DNA from: an uncultured Bacilli bacterium
GTDB lineage: Bacteria; Bacillota_I; Bacilli_A; RF39; UBA660
Assembly: GCA_934098505.1 (NCBI GenBank)
Contig: CAKOOR010000002.1
Span: 62,001-126,000 of the forward strand
Direction of reading: 5' to 3'
Length of the DNA stretch: 64,000 bases
The translations under genes were made by a program, and so were the position numbers. Below, piece after piece: positions 16,107-23,632 of this stretch; the first letter of the stretch is position 1; each line of letters begins with the position of its first letter. The notes beneath the pieces were generated by a model. That model saw nothing but the letters and a program-made list of their open reading frames with translations. It was not told the origin of the DNA and searched no databases.

Positions 16107-16538
16107 CTACTTAACTTCTAACTTTTCTGGTTTTTGAGCAACTTGTTCATATTCAGAACCAGCATAAACAAATAATTTTCTATACATTTGTCTTCCTAAA
16201 GGTCCTTTTGGTAACATACCTTTAACAGCTCTTTCAACCATTTCTTCTGGATATTTAGTAATCATTTCTTGGGCAGTTCTTTCTCTTAAGCCACCAGCAT
16301 ATCTACTATGATTGTAATACATCTTATCGTTTAATTTATTACCAGTTAAAACAACTTTACTAGCATTAATAACGATAACATAATCACCACAATCAATATG
16401 AGGTGTGTATGTTGGTTTATGTTTACCCTTAAGTACAGTAGCAACCTTAGTTGCAAGACGCCCTAATGTTTGTCCTTCTGCATCGATAACATACCATTTA
16501 CGGTCTACAGTTTCTTTTTTTTGCATGAATGTATTCAT
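16107..16538 (-). CDS. rplM: 50S ribosomal protein L13
   Basis: Early-assembly protein of the large subunit. The start at 16538 (MNTFMQKKETVDRKW) is chosen with AAAGGG upstream; the frame also runs back 6 codons to a TTG. The 143 residues include the conserved GRLATKVATVLKGKHKPTYTP-like region, GDYVIVINASKVVLTGNK, and MLPKGPLGRQMYRKL. It leads the rplM-rpsI operon from the promoter at 16653-16625, with an 85-base leader that could hold an L13-type autoregulatory structure, although I could not recognise one with confidence. Confidence 0.98.
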   Translation of the reverse strand: MNTFMQKKETVDRKWYVIDAEGQTLGRLATKVATVLKGKHKPTYTPHIDCGDYVIVINASKVVLTGNKLNDKMYYNHSRYAGGLRERTAQEMITKYPEEMVERAVKGMLPKGPLGRQMYRKLFVYAGSEYEQVAQKPEKLEVK

Positions 16539-16624
16539 AATTTTTTTCCCTTTCAATTATACTACTGATTATTTCGACTTCCCACATCTAATAATTTTTG
16601 TATAAATAAAATGTACCATTTAAA

Positions 16625-16653
16625 AGTATATAGTAAGTCCCTCTTAAAGTCAA
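16625..16653 (-). promoter_or_regulatory. Promoter of rplM-rpsI
   Basis: On the minus strand TTGACT (16653-16648), 17 bases, TATACT (16630-16625). It drives an approximately 80-base leader before rplM. Confidence 0.8.
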
Positions 16654-16674
16654 ACAAAACTTACATTTTTTGTT

Positions 16675-16696
16675 AAAAAAAGACCCCTTAGAGGTC
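16675..16696 (-). terminator. Terminator of the thioredoxin-fold gene
   Basis: On the minus strand GACCTC-TAA-GGGGTC (16696-16682) with one G-U pair, followed by seven T. It overlaps the stop codon of the gene at 16688. Confidence 0.7.
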
Positions 16697-17218
16697 ATTA
16701 ATATCTAATAACTGTTGAAAATCACCTTTTTCAAACAAATTATCATCTAATCTAGTAATAATATTTCCTTTTTTAATCTCACCATTAGTTACATAAATAA
16801 TAGTAGGTACTTTGGCTACTTTAACCTCAGATAATCCTAATAACTCATTAACAGCATTTATTTTATTAGCATTTTCCTTTAAACCATCTAAATTAACATA
16901 GTAAAACTTATCCTTTAACTTGTACTGTTTAATTAAACTCTTTAAATCTTTTTCTAAAGAATAAATTTCTTTACTACCAGTATAAGATAAGTAAATAAAA
17001 TAAGTACCTTTATTATTTTTTAACTCACTTAAATCTTCTGTAATATTGTATGATTTTGTAACTAATTTATGTTTTACTAAATAAGAAGAACTAGCCTTAT
17101 TATTATTAAGATCTTTAACAAAAGTATAAATTAAGAAAGACATAATAAATAGTCCTAAGATACCAACAATTAAAATTGTATATTTTTGATAAGTACTAGG
17201 CAATTTCTTTTTAGCCAT
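16688..17218 (-). CDS. Membrane-anchored thioredoxin-fold protein
   Basis: A 176-residue protein (MAKKK start at 17218; a TTG three codons earlier is possible) with one N-terminal membrane helix (about 16-36) and an extracytoplasmic domain. The segment YFIYLSYTGSKEIYSLEKDL followed by FYYVNLD and KVPTIIYVTNGEI has the strand-helix order of a thioredoxin fold with the cis-Pro (VPT), but the redox CxxC is missing. It resembles the bacteriocin-transport-accessory-like family found in many Bacillota, of unknown function. A thiol oxidoreductase role is unlikely without the Cys pair. Single gene with its own terminator. Confidence 0.6.
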   Translation of the reverse strand: MAKKKLPSTYQKYTILIVGILGLFIMSFLIYTFVKDLNNNKASSSYLVKHKLVTKSYNITEDLSELKNNKGTYFIYLSYTGSKEIYSLEKDLKSLIKQYKLKDKFYYVNLDGLKENANKINAVNELLGLSEVKVAKVPTIIYVTNGEIKKGNIITRLDDNLFEKGDFQQLLDINDL

Positions 17219-17329
17219 AATAATCAACTACTTTCTATATTTAGAGTATAGCATAATTTTTGGGTGATGAAAATAGGATTTTTAAGCCAGAAATTTTAAA
17301 TAAGTTTATTCTATTAATATATGAATTAA

Positions 17330-17776
17330 TTATTTTAGTTTGTTAATACAAAATTCGACTATTAAACCATATAGAAGTATTATAATAAATATCATATTGT
17401 AGTAAACGTTTTTAACGCCAGCCATGTAACATACAATCTCTAAAAGAATCATGATAGTACATAAAGAAACAATAAATATTATTTGATTTATTATTCTATT
17501 TACTTTATTTTTTTGCAATTGCTCTAGTAAATTCTCATCAGCGAAAGTTTCTTTATCACTTAAACTTAGTCTAGAACCCGCTAATATTTCATTGATAGAT
17601 ACGCCATAAAGTTCACTTAGTTTGAGTAAATATTCTAAAGAAGGGTAGGCTTTGCCACATTCCCATTTAGAAATAATAGCTTTAGATACTCCTAATCTTT
17701 CAGCTACGTCTTGTTGAGTAAAATTACTTTCTTCACGTTCATTCTTTAGAAATTTGCTAATTTTCTTAATATCCAT
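17330..17776 (-). CDS. XRE-family regulator with C-terminal membrane helices
   Basis: The first 65 residues form a clear Cro/C1-type helix-turn-helix (TQQDVAERLGVSKAIISKWE), followed by a linker and two hydrophobic helices (about 95-120 and 125-145), 148 residues in all. Such membrane-tethered XRE proteins are common in gut Bacillota and often respond to envelope signals. AGAGGTG precedes the ATG. The gene is divergent from the CmpB-like gene at 17922, and the 145-base region between them probably contains both promoters, so local regulation of that gene is a fair guess. Confidence 0.85.
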   Translation of the reverse strand: MDIKKISKFLKNEREESNFTQQDVAERLGVSKAIISKWECGKAYPSLEYLLKLSELYGVSINEILAGSRLSLSDKETFADENLLEQLQKNKVNRIINQIIFIVSLCTIMILLEIVCYMAGVKNVYYNMIFIIILLYGLIVEFCINKLK

Positions 17777-17921
17777 AATATAAACACACCTCTAGTATAA
17801 TAATAACTTATAATTTAATAAAAGTAAACTTTAAATAATTAAATTAATAAGATCATTACTATTAATATTCAAGTAAAGTTAAAGAAGGTATAATTATTAA
17901 AATAATGGTTAAGATACTAAT

Positions 17922-18416
17922 ATGAAATGGATTAATTATTATATATATTATAGTATTTTAGGTTTTTTATTTGAAACTTGTTGTAATGTTTTTATAAGAA
18001 GTAATTATTCAAGTGGTATTCTTTTCGGACCATTTACACCAATTTATTTCTTTGGTTTTCTAATTATTATGTTTTTAGATAAGTTATTAAAAAAACAAGA
18101 AAATAAGAAGTTTAGAGATTTAGTCTTCTTTATCTTAAGTTTTATTATTCTAACCGTATTAGAGTTTATTGGAGGTCATTTAGCAAGATTTATTCTCGGC
18201 AAAGATAAATGGACTTACGAGGCATGGCCTTTAAGTATAGGAAAATATGTTAATGTCTTAGTATCACTTGGTTGGGCTACAGGTTCTTTAATAATAGATA
18301 AGTTTTTCTTAAAAAAGATGAATAAAATTATAGAGAAAATGCCAAATAAATTAACCTTTATCCTTTGTTTACTTTATATTGTTGATAACTATTTATCTTT
18401 TAAAAATGGGTTTTAG
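17922..18416 (+). CDS. CmpB-like putative ABC-transporter permease
   Basis: A 164-residue membrane protein with about four hydrophobic helices. The opening YYSILGFLFETCCNVF, then the loop SSGILFGPFTPIYFFGF and the later SIGKYVNVLVSLGWATGSLI match the ABC_trans_CmpB family (formerly DUF1113), typical of Clostridia and Bacilli. The family is named as a transporter permease by association, but its substrate is not known. The start has only a weak ribosome site (TTAAGATACTAAT before the ATG). No ATPase gene lies nearby. Confidence 0.75.
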   Translation: MKWINYYIYYSILGFLFETCCNVFIRSNYSSGILFGPFTPIYFFGFLIIMFLDKLLKKQENKKFRDLVFFILSFIILTVLEFIGGHLARFILGKDKWTYEAWPLSIGKYVNVLVSLGWATGSLIIDKFFLKKMNKIIEKMPNKLTFILCLLYIVDNYLSFKNGF

Positions 18417-18468
18417 CATAGACAAATACTTTTAAAATACATAGGTTATTTTTAGGAGGAGAAGAATT

Positions 18469-18897
18469 ATGTTTTTTGATGATATTGATTTTCTAGTAAC
18501 AGGAAAATTACCTAGTAATAATGATAATAGTAGTTCTAAGTTAGTTGATTGTAAGATTGGCTATGCTAGAGGTAATATGTTTAAAGATGAATATGTCCCT
18601 TATAAAAATTATAAAGCTAGAGAAGTTATTCCAGAAACCGAAGAAGAGGCAATTCTTTTAAAAATAAATGAAAGTGAGTTTGCTCTTAATGATATTAGTT
18701 TGTATTTAGATTTGCATCCTAATGACTATGAGATGTATAAAAAATTTAGAGAAGAAGCGAGTAAATATAAAGATTATTTAAATAGATATGAAAGAATGTA
18801 CCGTCCTTTAGAACTTACTAGTACTTATACTGATACTTATGATTACTATAAGAACCCTTGGCCTTGGGATAATGATGGAGGTATTAAGTATGTATAA
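18469..18897 (+). CDS. Spore coat CotJB-like protein with CotJA-like N-terminus
   Basis: Residues about 60-142 match CotJB: LKINESEFALNDISLYLDLH, the YRPL turn and the terminal NPWPWDNDGG. The first 60 residues contain ARGNMFKDEYVPYKNYK, which recalls the short CotJA protein (RGT-F-...-KPY pattern), so the gene looks like a CotJA-CotJB fusion; CotJB alone is about 87 residues. CotJ proteins form part of the inner spore coat and help assemble CotJC. AGGAGGAG precedes the ATG. The stop overlaps the start of cotJC by 8 bases, indicating a coupled operon. Confidence 0.8.
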   Translation: MFFDDIDFLVTGKLPSNNDNSSSKLVDCKIGYARGNMFKDEYVPYKNYKAREVIPETEEEAILLKINESEFALNDISLYLDLHPNDYEMYKKFREEASKYKDYLNRYERMYRPLELTSTYTDTYDYYKNPWPWDNDGGIKYV

Positions 18898-19450
18898 GTA
18901 TGAAAAACATTTAGCTTATCCAGTTAATATTAAGAAAAAAGATTTAAGAATGGCTAAATATATTATTGCGGGGTTAGGAGGATATGCAGGGGAGTTAGCA
19001 GCAGCTTTAAGATATTTTTCACAAAGTTTTTCGATGCCAGATGCAAAGGGGAAAGCTTTACTTAATATGATTGCGACCGAAGAACTTGGTCATTGTGAGA
19101 TGATTGCGACAATGTTTAGACAATTAATTAAGGGTGCTACCGTCGAGGAGTTGGAACAAGCTGGTCTTGCTGAATATTATATGGATCATGGTAGAGGAGT
19201 ATATCCTGTAAATCCTTCAGGCGTGCCTTTTACTGCAAGTTATTTTGCTTCAACCGGAGATCCTATAGTCGATTTATGTGAAGATATGGCTGCCGAAGAA
19301 AAAGCGAGAGCTGGTTATGAAAATATGTTAAGTCTAGCTACTGACGAGGATTTAATCGGGCCACTTTTATTCTTAAGACAAAGAGAAGTTATCCATTATA
19401 ATCGTTTTAAGGAGCTATACGAATATTATAAAAATCAAGGTACTAAGTGA
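18890..19450 (+). CDS. cotJC: Manganese catalase-like spore coat protein CotJC
   Basis: A non-haem manganese catalase homologue of the inner spore coat; it may protect the spore from peroxide. The start at 18890 (MYKYEKHLAYPVNIKKKDL) has GGAGG 12 bases upstream and overlaps the end of the CotJA/B gene; the longer frame is an artefact. The 186 residues contain the dimanganese ligands in NMIATEELGHCEM (Glu and His, about 56-68) and in AAEEKARAGY and REVIHYNRF. Family length is about 190. A terminator hairpin covers the stop codon. Expression should be sporulation-specific; no sigma-E or sigma-K promoter was identified by eye. Confidence 0.93.
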   Translation: MYKYEKHLAYPVNIKKKDLRMAKYIIAGLGGYAGELAAALRYFSQSFSMPDAKGKALLNMIATEELGHCEMIATMFRQLIKGATVEELEQAGLAEYYMDHGRGVYPVNPSGVPFTASYFASTGDPIVDLCEDMAAEEKARAGYENMLSLATDEDLIGPLLFLRQREVIHYNRFKELYEYYKNQGTK

Positions 19451-19467
19451 TTACTTAGTATTTTTTT
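19441..19467 (+). terminator. Terminator of the cotJ operon
   Basis: TACTAAGT (19441-19448) and ACTTAGTA (19453-19460) form a perfect 8-bp stem with a 4-base loop, followed by seven T. The stop codon TGA lies in the loop. Confidence 0.85.
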
Positions 19468-19600
19468 ATTAATTGATAGACTTTAGTAATTTAAAGCACT
19501 TAAAATTAGTATATAAATTAATAATATTTTTATAAATTTATAAAAATATATGTTAAAATAACTAACGATTTAGATTTATAAAACTTACTAGAAAGGTTAT

Positions 19601-21208
19601 ATGGATATTAAAATAGGTGGTTATCCATTAGATAAAGAACAATATAAAATAGCTACTTCTAATGATAAAGAACTCCTAGTAGTAGCCGGCGCTGGTTCAG
19701 GGAAGACTTTTACCATAGTAGGACGTATTTGGTATCTTATTAATATCAAGAAAATTAAACCAGAGGAAATATTGTGTATTTCTTATACTAGAGATGCCAG
19801 TAATAGTTTAAAAAATAAACTACTAAAAGAATTTAATATTGATATGAATGTTTATACTTTTCATAAGTTAGCTATTAATATTCTTAGAGATAAAAATATA
19901 AAATTTGAGATAGCTAGTCCTGATCTATTAGACTTATGTATTGAAGAATACCTAAGAATGGATATTTTAGAATATCCTGAACAACTTAAATACTTAAGAT
20001 TTATTTTAAAAATAAATTGGCATAGTAAAGAAGAATATCTAAAAATATTAGATGATAAAGTATATGAAATAAATAAATTTATAAAAGTAGTATCAGCATT
20101 TATAAAATTATATAAATGTAATGGGTATGAAATAAATTATTTTAAAGAATTATTAGACACTTTACATAAAAAAATATTAAAAAAAATTGATTGCTATTAT
20201 ATTTTAATCATTTTTAATATCTATATAAAGTATAGTAATTATTTAAGAGAAAATAACGAATTAGATTTTGATGACTTAATATTGCAAGCTACTAAGTTAG
20301 CTAAAGAAAGTTGCTATATAAAAAAGTTTAAATATATCATTATTGATGAATATCAGGATAGTTCTTTTATAAGATTTAATTTAATTAAAGAAATAGTTAG
20401 TAGTAATGATAGTTATTTTATGGCAGTTGGTGATGATTTTCAATCGATATATAAATTTTCTGGAAGTGATATTGGGTTATTTATTGATTTTAATAAATAT
20501 TTTCATAATGGTAATATTTTAAAAATTCAAACTACTTATCGAAATAGTCAAGAATTGGTAAATATTGCAGGGGATTTTATTATGCAAAACAAGAAACAAT
20601 TAAGGAAAGAAATGAAGTCAAATAGCCATGTTGAAAAGCCAATAAAGATTGTTTATTATAGTAATGAAAAGGAAGATTTTTATAAACTATGTTTATATTT
20701 AAAGAGAAATAAAAGATGTAATATTCTAGTACTGGGAAGAAATAATAATGATATTAAAGCTTATATAAACGATAAATTATTATTAACCGAGGATAAAAGA
20801 ATTATTTTAAAAGATGAGGAAGAAGAATTAAAGAAAGTAAAAAATAGGGAAGATAAAGAAAAAAATTCTTTGGATGATAATAGCCCTATGAAGATAAATT
20901 ATATGACTATGCATAGATCAAAAGGGTTAGAGTGCGATGATATCGTAATTATTAATTTAAAAGATGAAGCTTTGGGTTTTCCTTCTCAAATTGAACAGGA
21001 TAAAATTTTTGAGTATATTCGCAAAGATACTAAAAAGGATTTTTTAGACGAAGAAAGAAGACTATTTTATGTAGCCTTAACACGAGCTAAAAAGAATGTT
21101 TATTTGTTTACTCCAAAGAAAAAGAGTTCTATTTTTATTAAAGAACTCTTAAAAAATTATAGAAAAGATTTAGAAATTATTAAAGACTATCGCATGCATG
21201 ACAATTAG
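19601..21208 (+). CDS. UvrD/Rep-type superfamily 1 helicase
   Basis: A 535-residue 3'-5' DNA helicase of the UvrD/Rep group. Motifs in order: Q-motif-like LDKEQYKIAT, Walker A AGAGSGKT (about 30-36), Ia SYTRDASN, Walker B/II YIIIDEYQDSS (about 246), III GDDFQSIYKFSG, IV TYRNSQEL, V TMHRSKGLE and VI ALTRAKKNVY. It is shorter than PcrA/UvrD (about 720), lacking much of the 1B/2B region. It could act in repair or defence. AGAAAGG precedes the ATG. The 3' end overlaps the convergent prepilin gene by 29 bases. Codon use is typical of the host. Confidence 0.88.
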   Translation: MDIKIGGYPLDKEQYKIATSNDKELLVVAGAGSGKTFTIVGRIWYLINIKKIKPEEILCISYTRDASNSLKNKLLKEFNIDMNVYTFHKLAINILRDKNIKFEIASPDLLDLCIEEYLRMDILEYPEQLKYLRFILKINWHSKEEYLKILDDKVYEINKFIKVVSAFIKLYKCNGYEINYFKELLDTLHKKILKKIDCYYILIIFNIYIKYSNYLRENNELDFDDLILQATKLAKESCYIKKFKYIIIDEYQDSSFIRFNLIKEIVSSNDSYFMAVGDDFQSIYKFSGSDIGLFIDFNKYFHNGNILKIQTTYRNSQELVNIAGDFIMQNKKQLRKEMKSNSHVEKPIKIVYYSNEKEDFYKLCLYLKRNKRCNILVLGRNNNDIKAYINDKLLLTEDKRIILKDEEEELKKVKNREDKEKNSLDDNSPMKINYMTMHRSKGLECDDIVIINLKDEALGFPSQIEQDKIFEYIRKDTKKDFLDEERRLFYVALTRAKKNVYLFTPKKKSSIFIKELLKNYRKDLEIIKDYRMHDN

Positions 21209-21755
21209 TATCATTAGAACAGACCTGACAAGTAAAACGACCAGTTGAGCTTAAGGCGGTTAATTCAATATCAAATTTATTTTTAGCAGAAGAATCAACG
21301 CCAATAACCGGAATATGAATAGTTAAAAGAGAAGGAGCATTTTTTTTGGTGGGACCTACATAGGTAATAGAAATATTATCTATATCATATGAACCATAAT
21401 TTAAGTCCCATTTTTCCATCGAACCACTGGGGCCGTATGCTATAAAGCTTTTATTAACATATAGATTTTTAATAGTATCATTTTTAAATTTGAACTGATA
21501 ACATGAGTTAGTATTTTCTTGATCTTTTTGATTACAATTTTGAATAAATGTTGTTAAATAATTATTATCATCGATTAAGTCGCCTTCAATAACATTAATA
21601 AACGAAGCTCTCGTAAGACTATCTGTATTTCTTTTATTACTTAACATACCTTCATTTTTTAAATCTGATAATAAATTGACAACAAAAATCATGACTATTG
21701 ATATGAGAACGAGGCTTACCAACACTTCCATTAAAGTCATACCTTTTTTATTCAT
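21180..21755 (-). CDS. Prepilin-like protein (type IV pilin N-terminus)
   Basis: Residues 1-30 carry a class III signal: basic NKK, then GMTLMEVLVSLVLIS with Gly5 before the cleaved Met and the Glu at +5, followed by the hydrophobic spine. The 191-residue product ends in a Cys-rich tail (FTCQVCSNDTNCHACDSL). Such proteins are processed by a PilD/ComC peptidase and build pseudopili for DNA uptake or secretion. GGAGGAAT precedes the ATG. It starts 2 bases after the end of the companion prepilin gene. No ATPase or membrane platform gene (ComGA/GB) is near, so these two minor pilins are separated from the rest. Confidence 0.8.
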   Translation of the reverse strand: MNKKGMTLMEVLVSLVLISIVMIFVVNLLSDLKNEGMLSNKRNTDSLTRASFINVIEGDLIDDNNYLTTFIQNCNQKDQENTNSCYQFKFKNDTIKNLYVNKSFIAYGPSGSMEKWDLNYGSYDIDNISITYVGPTKKNAPSLLTIHIPVIGVDSSAKNKFDIELTALSSTGRFTCQVCSNDTNCHACDSL

Positions 21756-21757
21756 TT

Positions 21758-22474
21758 TTATTCCTCCGTATGTAATTTGACACTGTTAAAATAACTTTTT
21801 GTCACTTGACGATAGCAAATTTCCTTGTCTTTATCTTTACTTTTAACATAGTTGTTAGGACAACTACCATCTTTATCTAAATTTTTGGACTTTTTGTAGT
21901 CAATATAAGAATCTTGATACTCAACAATTAAACGATAACCATCACCAGTACCTGATAAAGTTTTTAGATAATAGTAGATGTTAGTATTTTGAAGATTATA
22001 TAGATCTTCCATACTAGCATTACCTTGACAAATATTTTTACCAGTTTTACTAATACATTGTTTTAAGTCATTGACATTATAATAGGTTATATACATATTA
22101 GCAATATTTAAGACACTTTGACCACTAGTAGTACTTAATACTTTGCTACTAAAAAGCATTTTTTCTTTTTCTATTGAACCTTCAATTGTTAACTTTGCTG
22201 CATCATATAAAAAACTATTATCAGGACGCAAAAGAACTATTTTACGATTAGCATCGACTAAATATGTTTTTATATAATTACTGATATCTAAAGAATTAAG
22301 ATAATCTTCAATTAAATAAGTACGATAAAGATAAGAAGTATCATCAAACATAGCTCTTCTTTTTTCGCTTAATAAAACACGAGAAAATGTAATATAAATA
22401 GTTAATAAAATAGTTGTTAATATTGTCATAACCATGATAGTTTCTACAAACATAAATCCTTTTTTATTCTTCAT
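21758..22474 (-). CDS. Prepilin-like protein, larger partner
   Basis: The N-terminus MKNKKGFMFVETIMVMTILT is a prepilin signal (Gly6, Glu at +5 after cleavage) with a hydrophobic helix to about residue 30. The 238-residue body has two Cys pairs (CISKTGKNIC and the later SCPNNY with EICYRQV). It forms an operon with the following prepilin gene. A minor pseudopilin of a competence or pilus system is the best reading. I could not place it as a specific ComG homologue. Confidence 0.75.
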   Translation of the reverse strand: MKNKKGFMFVETIMVMTILTTILLTIYITFSRVLLSEKRRAMFDDTSYLYRTYLIEDYLNSLDISNYIKTYLVDANRKIVLLRPDNSFLYDAAKLTIEGSIEKEKMLFSSKVLSTTSGQSVLNIANMYITYYNVNDLKQCISKTGKNICQGNASMEDLYNLQNTNIYYYLKTLSGTGDGYRLIVEYQDSYIDYKKSKNLDKDGSCPNNYVKSKDKDKEICYRQVTKSYFNSVKLHTEE

Positions 22475-22609
22475 AAATCGTCCTTATCTTCTATCAATAG
22501 AATAGCATATTTTTAGTAAAAAAAAAAGTAAGTATACATATCTAAGTTAACAATAAGTGTTTTTTTCTTTAATGTATGTTATTATAATATAAGAAAGGAT
22601 AGAGGAGTT

Positions 22610-23578
22610 GTGAAAAAAAGTAGTAAAATTGTAATTATAGTCCTAATAATTATAGTAACATTTAGTTTAGGAACTGGTGGTGGCTATTTACTATTTAAAA
22701 ACAGGTATGAAAGTAGTAAAAACAATACTTTAGAAAATGATAATAATAATCCAGAAAATAAACAAGATAATTATAATAATAGTAAAGATGATAGTACTAT
22801 TAAAGAAGAAAATATAAGTACGACTGATAATACTGTACAGAAATTATATAATAGGAAAACTAATTTTCATACTACTAGTAAAGTTACTTATGATACATTA
22901 AGTGACCAGTTGAAATTAAGTGTTGATTTAGATGGATTAATGAAAAAAAGCTTTAGTAATTTAGACTATAAAGACATATGCGCTAAGTTAAAAAATAGTG
23001 GTAATGCAATTATGCAAAATGCATATCAATACTGTTTAAGTGTAGAAGCAAAATATGAAGGTTATGCCGATTTAGTTACTTATTATGACTTAGAAGAAGT
23101 TAGAAATAATAATATAAAATATTTTAATGAAAGTAACAAGTTACCTAAAACATATGGTTATGTAAATACAGTTTCATTAGAAGTAGAGAGTCAATGCGGA
23201 CAAGTAATTCTTCAAGAAAAAGATAATTATTATTTAAGTTATGATTCGCAGTGTGGTTATGGTGGTTTAAATCCTATAACCAAAAGAACTTTATTAAAAG
23301 CGGTAAAATATGGTGATGAGTTATACATTTATGATAAATTTATTGTTGGCACTTTAAATAATTCAGAAAATAATTATGTTAATTATGACTTTTATACAGA
23401 TGATAGTGTTTCTAATAAGGTAACTAGTTATAAATTTAAAGAAACTGATGATGGTAATTATAATATAGAAGTTAATGATATATTAAAATATATGAAAACT
23501 TTTAAACATACTTATAAATTAAATAGTAATAATGAATATTATTGGGTATCTAGTGAACCTGTTAGTAATATTAATTAA
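22610..23578 (+). CDS. Signal-anchored protein of unknown function
   Basis: A GTG start follows AAAGGAT and AGAGGAG, and a possible TATAAT lies 20 bases further up. The 322 residues include one N-terminal membrane helix (about 6-28), a low-complexity Asn/Asp/Lys linker (about 40-85) and an extracytoplasmic domain of about 230 residues with two Cys pairs (DICAKL with YCLSVEA; ESQCGQ with DSQCGYGG). The linker shows it is exported and anchored. I do not recognise the domain. It is divergent from the prepilin operon and ends at a strong terminator; a link to the pilins is possible but unsupported. Confidence 0.6.
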   Translation: MKKSSKIVIIVLIIIVTFSLGTGGGYLLFKNRYESSKNNTLENDNNNPENKQDNYNNSKDDSTIKEENISTTDNTVQKLYNRKTNFHTTSKVTYDTLSDQLKLSVDLDGLMKKSFSNLDYKDICAKLKNSGNAIMQNAYQYCLSVEAKYEGYADLVTYYDLEEVRNNNIKYFNESNKLPKTYGYVNTVSLEVESQCGQVILQEKDNYYLSYDSQCGYGGLNPITKRTLLKAVKYGDELYIYDKFIVGTLNNSENNYVNYDFYTDDSVSNKVTSYKFKETDDGNYNIEVNDILKYMKTFKHTYKLNSNNEYYWVSSEPVSNIN

Positions 23579-23582
23579 TTGA

Positions 23583-23619
23583 AAAATATCTATTCCCAGT
23601 GAGTAGATATTTTATTTTT
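23583..23619. terminator. Bidirectional terminator, 10-bp stem
   Basis: AAAATATCTA (23583-23592) and TAGATATTTT (23604-23613) pair perfectly with an 11-base loop; A and T runs lie on both sides, between convergent genes. Confidence 0.75.
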
Positions 23620-23632
23620 TCTAATATAGTTG

